Position numbers and translations under genes: made by a program | In this document: piece by piece, positions 1-7,774 of the stretch | Layout: every line of letters begins with the position of its first letter | Position numbering within the stretch: position 1 is the stretch's first letter | Assembly: GCA_023438115.1 (NCBI GenBank) | Contig: JAEZEB010000380.1 | Location: forward strand, 1-28,079 | DNA length: 28,079 bases | Direction of reading: 5' to 3' | From: Pseudomonadota bacterium | Lineage (GTDB): Bacteria > Pseudomonadota > Gammaproteobacteria > Burkholderiales > Burkholderiaceae_C | Notes under the pieces: generated by a model | Seen by the model: only the letters and a program-made list of their open reading frames with translations | Databases searched by the model: none | Told to the model about the DNA's origin: nothing

Positions 1-66
1 ATCCACCACCAGACCTGGGGGTATATCGTCGCCGCGGGCGCCAGGGTGGGCGCCCGCATCGACTAG
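1..66 (+). CDS. 3' end of an unidentified protein-coding gene (partial)
   Basis: Frame 1 is open from the window edge through 21 codons to a TAG at 64-66. The visible tail reads IHHQTWGYIVAAGARVGARID. It has alternating small and hydrophobic residues but no recognisable motif, so no function is assigned. The stop lies four bases before the end of the convergent minus-strand gene, a spacing typical of a real gene end. A perfect 9-bp inverted repeat (34-57) lies inside this tail. With so few codons, chance openness cannot be excluded. Confidence 0.4.
   Translation: MHHQTWGYIVAAGARVGARID
34..57. repeat. Perfect GC-rich inverted repeat (9-bp arms, 6-nt loop)
   Basis: GCGGGCGCC at 34-42 and its exact complement GGCGCCCGC at 49-57 flank the loop AGGGTG. 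It lies just before the TAG at 64-66 and 14 bases from the end of the convergent gene. No T-run follows on either strand, so it is not a classical intrinsic terminator, although a GC-rich stem could still slow convergent transcription. Confidence 0.45.
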
Positions 67-70
67 CGCC

Positions 71-403
71 TCAGCGCAGGCGCTGCCAGCGCTCGAACTC
101 GTCGTCGACGTTGGCGCCGCGCGGCACGTTCACCCAGTAGCGGGTGACGACGGTGCGCGTGTTGCCGTTTACGATCTCCTGGGTGCCCGCCTGGGCGACC
201 ACGGCGCCGTCGATGGTCGGCGCCGGCACGGCTTCCACCGTGCGGATGCCGGGGGTGACCAGCACGCCGTCGGCGGGAACGCCCGGGGTGACGACCGCGC
301 CCGTGCCCGAGGTCACGGCGACATTGGTGCTGGACTGGACCGCCTGCGCGAAGGCGCCCGAGGCGGCGAGGGCGACGGCGGTGGCAAGAATGGCTTTCTT
401 CAT
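71..403 (-). CDS. Small secreted protein with C-terminal RYWxNVP...FxRWQRL motif (copy 1)
   Basis: This 110-residue protein has a clear Sec signal peptide, MKKAILATAVALAASGAFAQ, with likely cleavage at AFA-QA near residue 19. The mature part is low-complexity, rich in V, T, G, A and P, and ends in VTRYWVNVP followed by FERWQRLR. The ATG at 401-403 is chosen because AGGGAG lies about 8 bases upstream and the signal peptide starts there; upstream extensions lack both. The gene is 26 bases downstream of a paralogue with the same architecture. I do not recognise the family. A periplasmic or envelope location is inferred from the signal peptide; function is unknown. Confidence 0.8.
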   Translation of the reverse strand: MKKAILATAVALAASGAFAQAVQSSTNVAVTSGTGAVVTPGVPADGVLVTPGIRTVEAVPAPTIDGAVVAQAGTQEIVNGNTRTVVTRYWVNVPRGANVDDEFERWQRLR

Positions 404-429
404 CGTTGGAACTCCCTTTTTGTGGTTGA

Positions 430-744
430 TCAGAGCAGGCGCTGCCAGCGCTGGAAATCGCGGCGCGTCTCGATGTTGCTGGGCACGTTGAACCAGTAGC
501 GGGTCACGGGGGCGGGCGCCGCGCCGAGCACGGCGGTGGAGGAGCCGTCGGACGAGCTGGCGACGGCGACGGGCGCCATCAGCTGGCCCTGGGCGATCAC
601 GCCGCCGGGCAGCGGTCGCTGCGACACGGCCGCGGACGTGACGGCGGGGGCGGTGGTGACGGTGGTGCTGTGCACGGTCGTGGACTGCGCGAAGGCGGCC
701 GGCGCGGCCAGGGCGACGGCAGCGGCAAGCAGGGCGAGCTTCAT
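430..744 (-). CDS. Small secreted protein with C-terminal RYWxNVP...FxRWQRL motif (copy 2)
   Basis: This 104-residue protein begins with the signal peptide MKLALLAAAVALAAPAAFAQ (cleavage expected at AFA-QS). A T/V/S/A-rich segment follows, and it ends VTRYWFNVP...FQRWQRLL, matching the neighbouring protein at 71-403. The ATG at 742-744 has AAGGAG about 7 bases upstream. The two genes are probably an old tandem duplication: the signal peptide and C-terminal motif are kept while the middle has diverged. An 18-base stretch encoding the WQRL region is identical in both. Function is unknown. The short spacing suggests co-transcription. Confidence 0.8.
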   Translation of the reverse strand: MKLALLAAAVALAAPAAFAQSTTVHSTTVTTAPAVTSAAVSQRPLPGGVIAQGQLMAPVAVASSSDGSSTAVLGAAPAPVTRYWFNVPSNIETRRDFQRWQRLL

Positions 745-826
745 GGAGACTCCTTGAAAGTGGTTCGGCTCCAGCATTCCAAGGCCAGCGGCAACGCGCG
801 CTCGCCGGAGAGGGCCGACGGCCCAT

Positions 827-843
827 GTCGGTCGTGGACCGAC
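827..843. repeat. Perfect inverted repeat just downstream of pdeM
   Basis: GTCGGTC (827-833) and GACCGAC (837-843) form a 7-bp stem with loop GTG. A second dyad, GGGCCG-A-CGGCCC, sits at 812-824. On the minus strand the stem starts 7 bases after the pdeM stop codon, where a terminator would be expected, but there is no T-run. It could be a Rho-linked or 3'-end-protecting hairpin. It lies in the 106-base gap between pdeM and the secreted-protein pair, which holds nothing else evident. Confidence 0.35.
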
Positions 844-850
844 GCGGCCC

Positions 851-1537
851 TTACGGCACAGGCAGCGGCGGCAGCGCGCGTACCACGTCGCCCGCGATCG
901 GGTAGATGCGGTCGCCCGCGCGCGGTTCGATGCGGTGCATGCCCGTGAAGCTGCCGAAGGCCGGCAGCACGCCCACCGCCTGCCGGGGCAGCACGCCGCT
1001 GTCGTCGCCGAGCCAGAAGCAGGGCAGCCTCAGTCGCTCGAAGGCGCGGCCTTTCACGCTGATGCAGGGATGCCAGTGGCCCGCGAGCACGTAGGCGCCT
1101 TCGACGGGACGCGGATGGTGGCAAAGCGCGAAGGGGCCGAGCGGCAGCGGTTCGTCGACGACGGCGAAGCCCAGGCTCGCGGGCGGATCGCCCGCGCGAT
1201 CGTCATGGTTGCCGCGCACCAGCGTCAGCCGCAGCGCCGGATGGCGCTCGCGCCAGGCGTGCAGCACGCGCAGCGTGCCGGCGGCATGCGAGCGCGCGGA
1301 ATGCAGGAAGTCGCCCAGGAACACGACGTGATCCGCGCCGGTGGCGGCGACGGCATCTTCCAGCTTCGCGAGGTTCTCCGAAGTCGTTCCGGCCGGCACC
1401 GGCACGCCCAGCTTGCGGAAGCTCACGGCCTTGCCGAAATGCGCGTCGGCCACCAGCAGCGTGCGCCGCTCGGACAGAAGGAGGGTGCCGGACGGATGCA
1501 GGATCGCATCCTCGCCGGCGAGGCGGATTCGCAGCAC
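851..1537 (-). CDS. pdeM: Ligase-associated DNA damage response metallophosphoesterase PdeM
   Basis: This 228-residue calcineurin-like phosphoesterase carries the full metal-binding set: DAHFGK (D31, H33), LGDFLHS (D76, H79), RGNHDD (N110, H111), CHHPRP (H140/H141) and GHWHP (H154, H156). The order, spacing and length fit the PdeM family, which usually travels with an ATP-dependent DNA ligase, an Lhr-like helicase and an exonuclease in a DNA-repair island. None of those partners is in this window. The start is a GTG (1535-1537) chosen by family N-terminus; the bases upstream are pyrimidine-rich and show no Shine-Dalgarno sequence. slmA lies upstream on the same strand, separated by 58 bases that contain a REP element. 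Confidence 0.85.
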   Translation of the reverse strand: MLRIRLAGEDAILHPSGTLLLSERRTLLVADAHFGKAVSFRKLGVPVPAGTTSENLAKLEDAVAATGADHVVFLGDFLHSARSHAAGTLRVLHAWRERHPALRLTLVRGNHDDRAGDPPASLGFAVVDEPLPLGPFALCHHPRPVEGAYVLAGHWHPCISVKGRAFERLRLPCFWLGDDSGVLPRQAVGVLPAFGSFTGMHRIEPRAGDRIYPIAGDVVRALPPLPVP

Positions 1538-1559
1538 GGAAAGAGGAAAGCCGGTGTCC

Positions 1560-1595
1560 CGTAGGTCGGGGTGAGCGCGAAGCCGAACCCCGACG
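1560..1595 (+). repeat. REP-type palindromic repeat, copy 1 (GTAG head on plus strand)
   Basis: This is a 36-base element with a GTAG head (1561-1564). The outer arms GTCGGGG and CCCCGAC pair perfectly over 7 bp, with a GAA-centred inner stem. It fills the gap between the slmA stop codon (1596-1598) and the pdeM start. Two longer copies lie at 27954-27994 and 28022-28062 in the opposite orientation. A GTAG head plus imperfect palindrome is the hallmark of REP elements mobilised by RAYT (TnpA-REP) transposases; no RAYT gene is in the window. Confidence 0.8.
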
Positions 1596-2234
1596 TCAGA
1601 GGATAAGCGCCAGGCTCGCTTCCAGGTGCTCCGACGGCATGCGCTTGAACCCCGAGCGCGCGAAGCGCTGCAGCCGCCCGACGATGAAGGCCGTGAGCAC
1701 CGAGGCGCGCACCTGGGCGTCCAGCGTGGGCGTGGGCCCGTCGTCGCTGCGCAGGCACTGCTTGAGCGAGGACTCCACCTTGTCGAAGAACTGGTTCATG
1801 CGCTGCTGCAGGCGCTCGTTCTCGAACACCAGCGCGTCGCCCACCATCACGCGGGTCATGCCCGGGTTCTTCTCGGCGAACTGGATCAGCATCGCCACGA
1901 TGCGCCCGGCCTGCACGGGACCGGCGGGTTCGCGCTCGGCGATCTGGTTGATCAGGGTGAAGACGCTCTGCTCGATGAACTCGATCAGGCCCTCGAACAT
2001 CTGCGCCTTGCTGGCGAAGTGCCGGTACAGCGCCGCCTCGCTCACCTCCAGCCGCGCGGCCAGGGCCGCGGTGGTGATGCGCTCGGCGCCCGGTTGTTCC
2101 AGCATCGCGGCCAGCGCCTGCAGGATCTGCACGCGGCGCTCGCCCGGCTTGGGCCGCTTCCGCACGGTGGCCGAAGGGGCGGAGGCTTCGCCTCCGGGCA
2201 GGGGTTCGGGGGCATCGAGCTCGGCGTGCGACAT
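1596..2234 (-). CDS. slmA: Nucleoid occlusion factor SlmA (TetR family)
   Basis: This 212-residue TetR-type protein has a basic lead-in (RKRPKPGERR, about residues 25-34), then a helix-turn-helix ending in EVSEAALYRHFASK (about 63-76). SlmA binds SBS sites on the chromosome and blocks FtsZ assembly over the nucleoid. The HTH is close to the SlmA signature, and in Burkholderiales the gene commonly sits near argB, as here. The ATG at 2232-2234 has no obvious Shine-Dalgarno sequence. It follows the sensor kinase by about 100 bases on the same strand, and its TGA abuts a REP hairpin that may separate its expression from pdeM. A different TetR regulator is the main alternative, but the match is strong. 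Confidence 0.85.
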   Translation of the reverse strand: MSHAELDAPEPLPGGEASAPSATVRKRPKPGERRVQILQALAAMLEQPGAERITTAALAARLEVSEAALYRHFASKAQMFEGLIEFIEQSVFTLINQIAEREPAGPVQAGRIVAMLIQFAEKNPGMTRVMVGDALVFENERLQQRMNQFFDKVESSLKQCLRSDDGPTPTLDAQVRASVLTAFIVGRLQRFARSGFKRMPSEHLEASLALIL

Positions 2235-2335
2235 AGGTGCAGGAGGTCAGCGGTTACAGGCCATTCTCGCATACCCAACCGTGGGGGCCTCCCAACTGAT
2301 CCGTGGGAGACGCTGATGTGGCACCAAGTAGGTGC

Positions 2336-3759
2336 TTACCCCGGGAAGAAGAGTGTGACTTTCAGGCCACGCCCGCCGCTCCCGGGTTGCAACTGCAAGT
2401 GGCTGTGATGCACGCGCGCGATCTCCTCCGCGATCGCCAGGCCCAGGCCGTTGCCCTCGCCCGCCGTGCCCTGCACGCGGTAGAAGCGCTCCAGGATCCG
2501 GGGCAGTTCGGCCGGTGCCACGCCCGGACCGTCGTCCTCCACCTCCAGGAAGGCCTGTCCGTCGCGGCGGCCGCAGCGGATGGTGACCGTGCCGCCGTCG
2601 TGGGCGTACTTGATCGCGTTGTCGACCAGGTTGGACAGCAGCTCGCGCAGCAGCCAGGCGTGGCCCATGACCTGCGCCGGTTCCACGTCCAGGCCCAGGT
2701 CGATGCGGCGGGCGGTGGCCGCGTCGAAGTGCGCCTCCAGGCTGTCCTCGCACAGCGCCTTCAGGTCCACGTGCTGCCGCGGCTGCGCGTGCATGCCGCG
2801 CGCGTCGGCGCGCGAGAGCGCCAGCAATTGGTTGGCCAGCTGCGAGGTACGGCGGGTGGCGTTGCGCAGCTTGAAGACCTGCTCGTTGGGCAGTTGCAGC
2901 GTGCCTTCGGGCGAACCACCGGCCGCCTGCGCCCAGGCCTCGACCTGCGCCTGCAGGCCGGCGATGGGCGTGCGCAGCTGGTGGGCGGCGTCGGCGACGA
3001 ATCGCCGCTGGCTTTCGGCCTGCGCGTTGACCAGCCCGAACAGGCGGTTGAGGGAGTCGACGAGGGGCCGCACCTCCTCGGGCGAGGCGGATTCGTCGAT
3101 CGCGCTCAGGTCGCGCGGCGAGCGCCGCTCCACCGCCTCCTTCAGCGCCAGCAGCGGCTTGAGCGCCCGCTGCACCGCCCAGCGCACCGCGAAGGCCGCC
3201 GCGGCGATCAGCACCAGGTTGGGCAGCAGCACCTTGTAGAGGATGGAGCGGGCCCACTGCTGGCGCGGGTCGCTGCTGTCGCTGACCGCGATCACCACGT
3301 CGCCGTACACCGTGCGCTGGCGCTGGCGCACGATGCGCCAGGTGGCGCCGCCGTGCTCCTCGCTGTGGACCTCGGGCTCGTTGTCCGAAGGCGGCAGGCC
3401 GCCCAGCCAGTCGTCGCCATGCAGCACGTTGCCGTCCAGGTCGGTGATCGCGTAGCCGGTGGTCTCGGGACGCTCCTTGAGGAACTCCTCCACGGCGGGG
3501 GCCAGCATCAGCAGCGGACGCTCGCCCAGCTCGCCGATCACCGAGTCAGCCACCAGCGGGATCAGGGCCAGCAGGCGCTGGTCCTGCTGCGCCGCCACGT
3601 TGTCGGCGGAGCGGTAGTCGAACCAGGCATTGAGGATCGCCAGCAGGATCAGCGGGGCGATCAGCATCACCAGCAGGCGCCGCCGCAGCCCGGAGGTGAC
3701 CCCCAGCACGTCCGCCGCCCGGCTGCGCGGACGCGGCGTGGCCGGGCGGAGGAAGGACA

Positions 3760-3760
<1 letters not shown>
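2336..3760 (-). CDS. Two-component sensor histidine kinase (TctE/QseC-like)
   Basis: This 474-residue inner-membrane kinase has a first transmembrane helix at about residues 27-46, a periplasmic 2CSK_N-like sensor region to about 175, and a second helix at about 178-196. A HAMP-like linker follows. The H-box RRFVADAAHQLRTP contains phospho-acceptor H260. The ATPase domain has NLVDNAIKYA (N381), EVEDDGPG and GEGNGLGLAIAEEIA. The ATG at 3758-3760 is chosen because it overlaps the response-regulator stop by one base (TGATG), the usual coupled arrangement; the longer open frame upstream is antisense shadow of the regulator. In this family the N-terminal domain often senses carboxylates or envelope cues; the signal is not known here. 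Confidence 0.92.
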
Positions 3761-4461
<701 letters not shown>

Positions 4462-4462
4462 T

Positions 4463-5353
4463 TCAGTTCGCGCGAATCATGGTGCCGTAGGCTTGATCCG
4501 TGAGGATCTCCAGCAGCATCGAGTGCGGCACGCGGCCGTCGATGATGTGCACGGCGTTCACGCCGGACTTCGCAGCGTCGAGCGCGCCGCTGATCTTGGG
4601 CAGCATGCCGCCGGAGATCGTGCCGTCGGCGAACAGGCCGTCGATCTGCTTGGCCGAGAGATCGGTGAGCAGCTTGCCCGACTTGTCCAGCACGCCGGGC
4701 GTGTTGGTCAGGAGCACCAGCTTCTCGGCCTTCAACACCTCGGCCAGCTTGCTCGCCACCACGTCGGCGTTGATGTTGTAGCTTTCGTTCTCCTCGCCGA
4801 AGCCGATCGGGCTGACGACGGGGATGAAGTTGTCCTCCAGCAGCGCGCGCACCACGCCCGGATGGATCTCCACGATGTCGCCCACCTGGCCGACGTCATG
4901 CTCCTTGCTCGGGTCCTGCGCGTCCAGCATCTTGAGCTTCCTGGCGCGGATCAGGCCGCCGTCGCGGCCCGTCAGGCCCACGGCCTGGCCGCCGGCCTTG
5001 TGGATGAAGCCCACGATGTCCTGCTGCACCTCGCCGGCCAGCACCCACTCGACCACTTCCATGGTCTCGGCGTCGGTCACGCGCATGCCCTGGATGAACT
5101 CGCCCTTCTTGCCCAGGCGCTTGAGGGCCTGCTCGATCTGCGGGCCGCCGCCGTGGACCACCACGGGGTTGATGCCCACGAGCTTGAGCAGCACGACGTC
5201 CTCGGCGAAGTCGGCCTGCAGTTCGGGATCGGTCATGGCGTTGCCGCCGTACTTGATCACCATGGTCTTGCCATGGAACTTGCGGATGTACGGCAGCGCC
5301 TGGGCCAGGATTTCGGCCTTGTCGCGCGGGGCGATGGAGGTGGTGGCGGTCAT
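4463..5353 (-). CDS. argB: N-acetylglutamate kinase ArgB
   Basis: This 296-residue cytosolic amino acid kinase phosphorylates N-acetyl-L-glutamate with ATP, the second step of arginine synthesis. Family signatures are KYGGNAM (K34), VVVHGGGPQI (66-73), GMRVTD (R91), LTGRDGG and NINADVVASKLA. It has the N-terminal helix ending near LPYIRKF that is typical of hexameric, arginine-inhibited NAGKs, so feedback inhibition by arginine is likely. The ATG at 5351-5353 matches the usual family start; a longer frame adds 18 non-conserved residues. The two-component genes follow after one base. Confidence 0.97.
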   Translation of the reverse strand: MTATTSIAPRDKAEILAQALPYIRKFHGKTMVIKYGGNAMTDPELQADFAEDVVLLKLVGINPVVVHGGGPQIEQALKRLGKKGEFIQGMRVTDAETMEVVEWVLAGEVQQDIVGFIHKAGGQAVGLTGRDGGLIRARKLKMLDAQDPSKEHDVGQVGDIVEIHPGVVRALLEDNFIPVVSPIGFGEENESYNINADVVASKLAEVLKAEKLVLLTNTPGVLDKSGKLLTDLSAKQIDGLFADGTISGGMLPKISGALDAAKSGVNAVHIIDGRVPHSMLLEILTDQAYGTMIRAN

Positions 5354-5383
5354 GGCGGCGGGATGGGGAGCGTCACTCCCGAT

Positions 5384-5401
5384 TTTGCCGCAAGCGGCAA
5401 A
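5384..5401. repeat. Inverted repeat in the argB 5' gap
   Basis: TTTGCCGC (5384-5391) and GCGGCAAA (5394-5401) are exact complements around AA. They lie in the 58-base gap between the WecA-like gene stop and the argB start. On the minus strand the stem comes 10 bases after the stop and is followed by AATCGG, so it is a poor intrinsic terminator. It may be a weak terminator or a protein-binding site upstream of argB. Confidence 0.35.
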
Positions 5402-5411
5402 CCCCAACTCT

Positions 5412-6539
5412 TCAGCGGGGCGGCTGCAGGAAGCGGTGCCAGCGGCGCGTGCGGAAGCGCACGATGCTGTAATAGGCCCACAGGTAGGTCACGATGAACA
5501 GGATCGTGAACCCGATCAGGATGGGCGTGCTGTACCAGAACAGCATGGCGGGCAGCGCGCTCAGGACCACGAACGCCAGCAGGTAGGGCGAGGTGCGGTT
5601 GTTGCGCATCAGCATGCGGCGCTGTTCGTCGTCGTGGAAGACGTGGCGCACCACCCGGCGGAAGATCAGGTGGTGGAAGTGCAGGCCGTCGGGCAGGCCG
5701 GGCGAGCGGCCCATGCTGCGCTTGCGCCAGATGGAGAAGATCGTCTCCCAGATCGGGTAGGCGAGCAGCAGCACCGGGAACCAGGGCGAGACGAGCGGGT
5801 GGCGCTGCGCGAGCTGCACGCTCGCCAGCGCGATGACGCCGCCCCACAGGTAGGCGCCCCCGTCGCCGGCGAAGATCAGGCCGTGCGGGTAGTTCCAGAT
5901 CAGGAAGCCGATGGTGGCCCCCGCCAGCACCACGACCACGCCGGCAAGCTCACGGTCTCCGACGGCCAGCGCCACGTAGCCGATGGCCAGGCAGCAGATC
6001 AGGGTCAGGATGCCCGCCAGGCCGTTGTAGCCGTCAATGATGTTGATCGAATGCGGCAGGCCGGCGACCGCGAAGACCGCCAGCGCGACACCCAGCCAGG
6101 GAAAGGAGCCCCACACGGCCTCGAGCGCGGGAATGCCCAGGCGCGGCACGGCGATGTCGAACAGGACCACCGCCACGAAGGCGGCCAGGGTGGTCCCCAG
6201 CAGCCGCCAGCGCGGGCGCATGTTGTGGGTGATGTCCTCCGCGAGGCCCGTCGCGGTGCAGACCAGCGCGATTCCGCAGTAGGCGAAGGCATCGGCCAGC
6301 TTCATCGGGATGGTGTTGACCACGCCGAAGACCGGCTGCGACAGCGGGATCCACACCCAGCCGGCCATGCAGGCCAAGAGCATGGCGCCGCCGCCCAGGC
6401 GCGGCACGTGCCCGAGGTGAAAGCGCTGCGGCACGTCCGTGAGCTGCCAGTATTTGCGCGAACTCTCCTGGCCAGCGCGCAGGAGCGCGGCGCAGCCCAG
6501 GAAGGCGATCAGGCCACTCAGGACCAGCAGTACGAGCAT
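5412..6539 (-). CDS. WecA/MraY-family polyprenyl-phosphate sugar-1-phosphate transferase
   Basis: This 375-residue polytopic membrane protein probably transfers a HexNAc-1-phosphate from a UDP-sugar to undecaprenyl phosphate, starting a lipid-linked glycan. Family landmarks are TDVPQRFHLGHVPRLGG (34-50), a GLAED motif where MraY has DD (98-102), NIIDGYNGLAG (166-176), FAGDGGAY (223-230) and the cytosolic histidine loop LHFHHLIFRR (286-295). About ten hydrophobic segments are visible. The ATG at 6537-6539 has AAGAGG about 8 bases upstream. It lies 67 bases downstream of a GT2 gene. An initiating enzyme of this type is what the Wzm/Wzt export system at 21178-22765 needs. The exact sugar (GlcNAc, QuiNAc and so on) is not decidable. 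Confidence 0.88.
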   Translation of the reverse strand: MLVLLVLSGLIAFLGCAALLRAGQESSRKYWQLTDVPQRFHLGHVPRLGGGAMLLACMAGWVWIPLSQPVFGVVNTIPMKLADAFAYCGIALVCTATGLAEDITHNMRPRWRLLGTTLAAFVAVVLFDIAVPRLGIPALEAVWGSFPWLGVALAVFAVAGLPHSINIIDGYNGLAGILTLICCLAIGYVALAVGDRELAGVVVVLAGATIGFLIWNYPHGLIFAGDGGAYLWGGVIALASVQLAQRHPLVSPWFPVLLLAYPIWETIFSIWRKRSMGRSPGLPDGLHFHHLIFRRVVRHVFHDDEQRRMLMRNNRTSPYLLAFVVLSALPAMLFWYSTPILIGFTILFIVTYLWAYYSIVRFRTRRWHRFLQPPR

Positions 6540-6606
6540 TGGCTAACCTCTTTTCCCCCTGCCCCGATTGTCTCATCAGTATCAGTGTGGCCCTCGCGCA
6601 ACGCCG

Positions 6607-7554
6607 TCACAACCTTCGCAGCAGGCAAGCCAGCCAGAGAAGTAATTGCTCGGCACGCTTCTGCCGGAACACGCCGCTACGGTAGAGCCACGCCAGCCGC
6701 GCCCACGCATGCGGCGCTTCGCGCGCGCGAATGAACGCCTCCAACACACCGCGGCTTTCGGCGCTCAGCGCGCCGACGTGCTGCCGCAGCGCTGCCACGT
6801 TGAGGCGATTCCATTCTGCGTACTCGCCGCGCAGCATGGCCGCCAACCGGTCCCAACGCGCGCGCAGGCGCAGGTTGCTGCCCATGACGTTGCCACCGTG
6901 CTGGCGATACCGCAGCCACGGGCGCGCATCGTAGTGGACGAAGCCGCCGGCGCCGCTCACGAGTTGATAGGTGATCCAGTCGTGCCAAACCACCCCAGTC
7001 TGCGCCGAGCGCGCCACCAAGGTGGCCGCGGCGCGGTTCATCAGCATGGTGTTGGCCCCCGTGATGTTCTGCGTCAGCGCGTTGCGGAACGAAGGGGCGC
7101 GCTGGAACAGCGGCGAGAGCCCATGCTCGCGGTCCTCCTCGTCGACGGCGATGGTGCGGCTGCCGTACAAGGCCGGGGTCGCGGCGCCGGCGTAAGGTGC
7201 AAGCACCTCGAGGGCGGCGGCGAGCTTGCCGGGCAGCCACACGTCGTCTTGGTCGCAATAGGCGAACCATTCGGCATCGGGCCCGGATCTCACCGCGCTT
7301 TCGAGCAGCATGAGGAAGTTGCGCGCGGCCGACCGGCGCGGCGGCGCCTGCAGCCATCGAACGGCGACGACGGCGCCGCTGCGCTTAGCCTCGAGTTCCC
7401 GCACCAACGCCACGGTGCCATCGCTGGAACCGTCATCCCCGACGTGGACGACGAGCCGCACGCCCCGCTGCGCCTCCAGGCTGGCCCATTGCTGGCGCAG
7501 GTAGCGTTCCCCGTTGTAAGTCGCGAGCAGGATTTGGATCGTCGGCAAGGTCAT
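6607..7554 (-). CDS. Family 2 glycosyltransferase (rhamnosyltransferase-like)
   Basis: This 315-residue GT-A enzyme starts with IQILLATYNGERYL (7-19), followed by the nucleotide-binding DDGSSDGT (40-47) and the metal-binding DQDDVW (101-106). A VWHDW motif in the acceptor half is common in GT2 rhamnosyl- and related transferases. There is no transmembrane segment, so it probably acts at the cytosolic membrane face. The ATG at 7552-7554 is chosen because the conserved domain begins three residues later; the longer frame is antisense to the divergent upstream region. The Shine-Dalgarno sequence is weak. Substrate is unknown; dTDP-rhamnose made by the rml genes is a reasonable guess. Confidence 0.87.
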   Translation of the reverse strand: MTLPTIQILLATYNGERYLRQQWASLEAQRGVRLVVHVGDDGSSDGTVALVRELEAKRSGAVVAVRWLQAPPRRSAARNFLMLLESAVRSGPDAEWFAYCDQDDVWLPGKLAAALEVLAPYAGAATPALYGSRTIAVDEEDREHGLSPLFQRAPSFRNALTQNITGANTMLMNRAAATLVARSAQTGVVWHDWITYQLVSGAGGFVHYDARPWLRYRQHGGNVMGSNLRLRARWDRLAAMLRGEYAEWNRLNVAALRQHVGALSAESRGVLEAFIRAREAPHAWARLAWLYRSGVFRQKRAEQLLLWLACLLRRL

Positions 7555-7600
7555 TTCTTTACGGTGGTGGCAACAGCGTGTGCCCTGCGCCGGACGGGAC

Positions 7601-7613
7601 ACTCCCCGGGAGT
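7601..7613. promoter_or_regulatory. Palindrome in the divergent GT2/SDR intergenic region (possible operator)
   Basis: ACTCCC-C-GGGAGT is a perfect 6+6 dyad. It lies in the 220-base gap (7555-7774) between divergently transcribed genes, 47 bases upstream of the GT2 start. The position suits a regulator-binding site; no regulator is identified and chance occurrence in GC-rich DNA is possible. Confidence 0.25.
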
Positions 7614-7737
7614 CGCCCGCGAAGCCCATGGCCCGCGCGAGGGCGGCATCCGGTCGCAATTCACGCATCCCGTGCGCATGGGAGACGAACCGTGTCCAGG
7701 CAGTCACGCCAGGCCGGGGAGCGCTGCGGTGCACCGC

Positions 7738-7743
7738 TAGAAT
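7738..7743 (+). promoter_or_regulatory. Candidate -10 element for the SDR/GtrB/MTase/GtrA cassette
   Basis: TAGAAT followed by GG resembles the sigma-70 -10 element and lies about 32 bases before the SDR start codon. No convincing -35 is seen 17 bases upstream. It is the best-placed candidate in the divergent gap. Confidence 0.3.
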
Positions 7744-7774
7744 GGCTGCGCCGCCGGCTTCGCCTTCGCCCCCA

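Noticed and set aside
5384..5401. Intrinsic terminator between the WecA-like gene and argB
   Set aside because: The stem is perfect but no T-run follows on the minus strand, so it is listed only as an inverted repeat.
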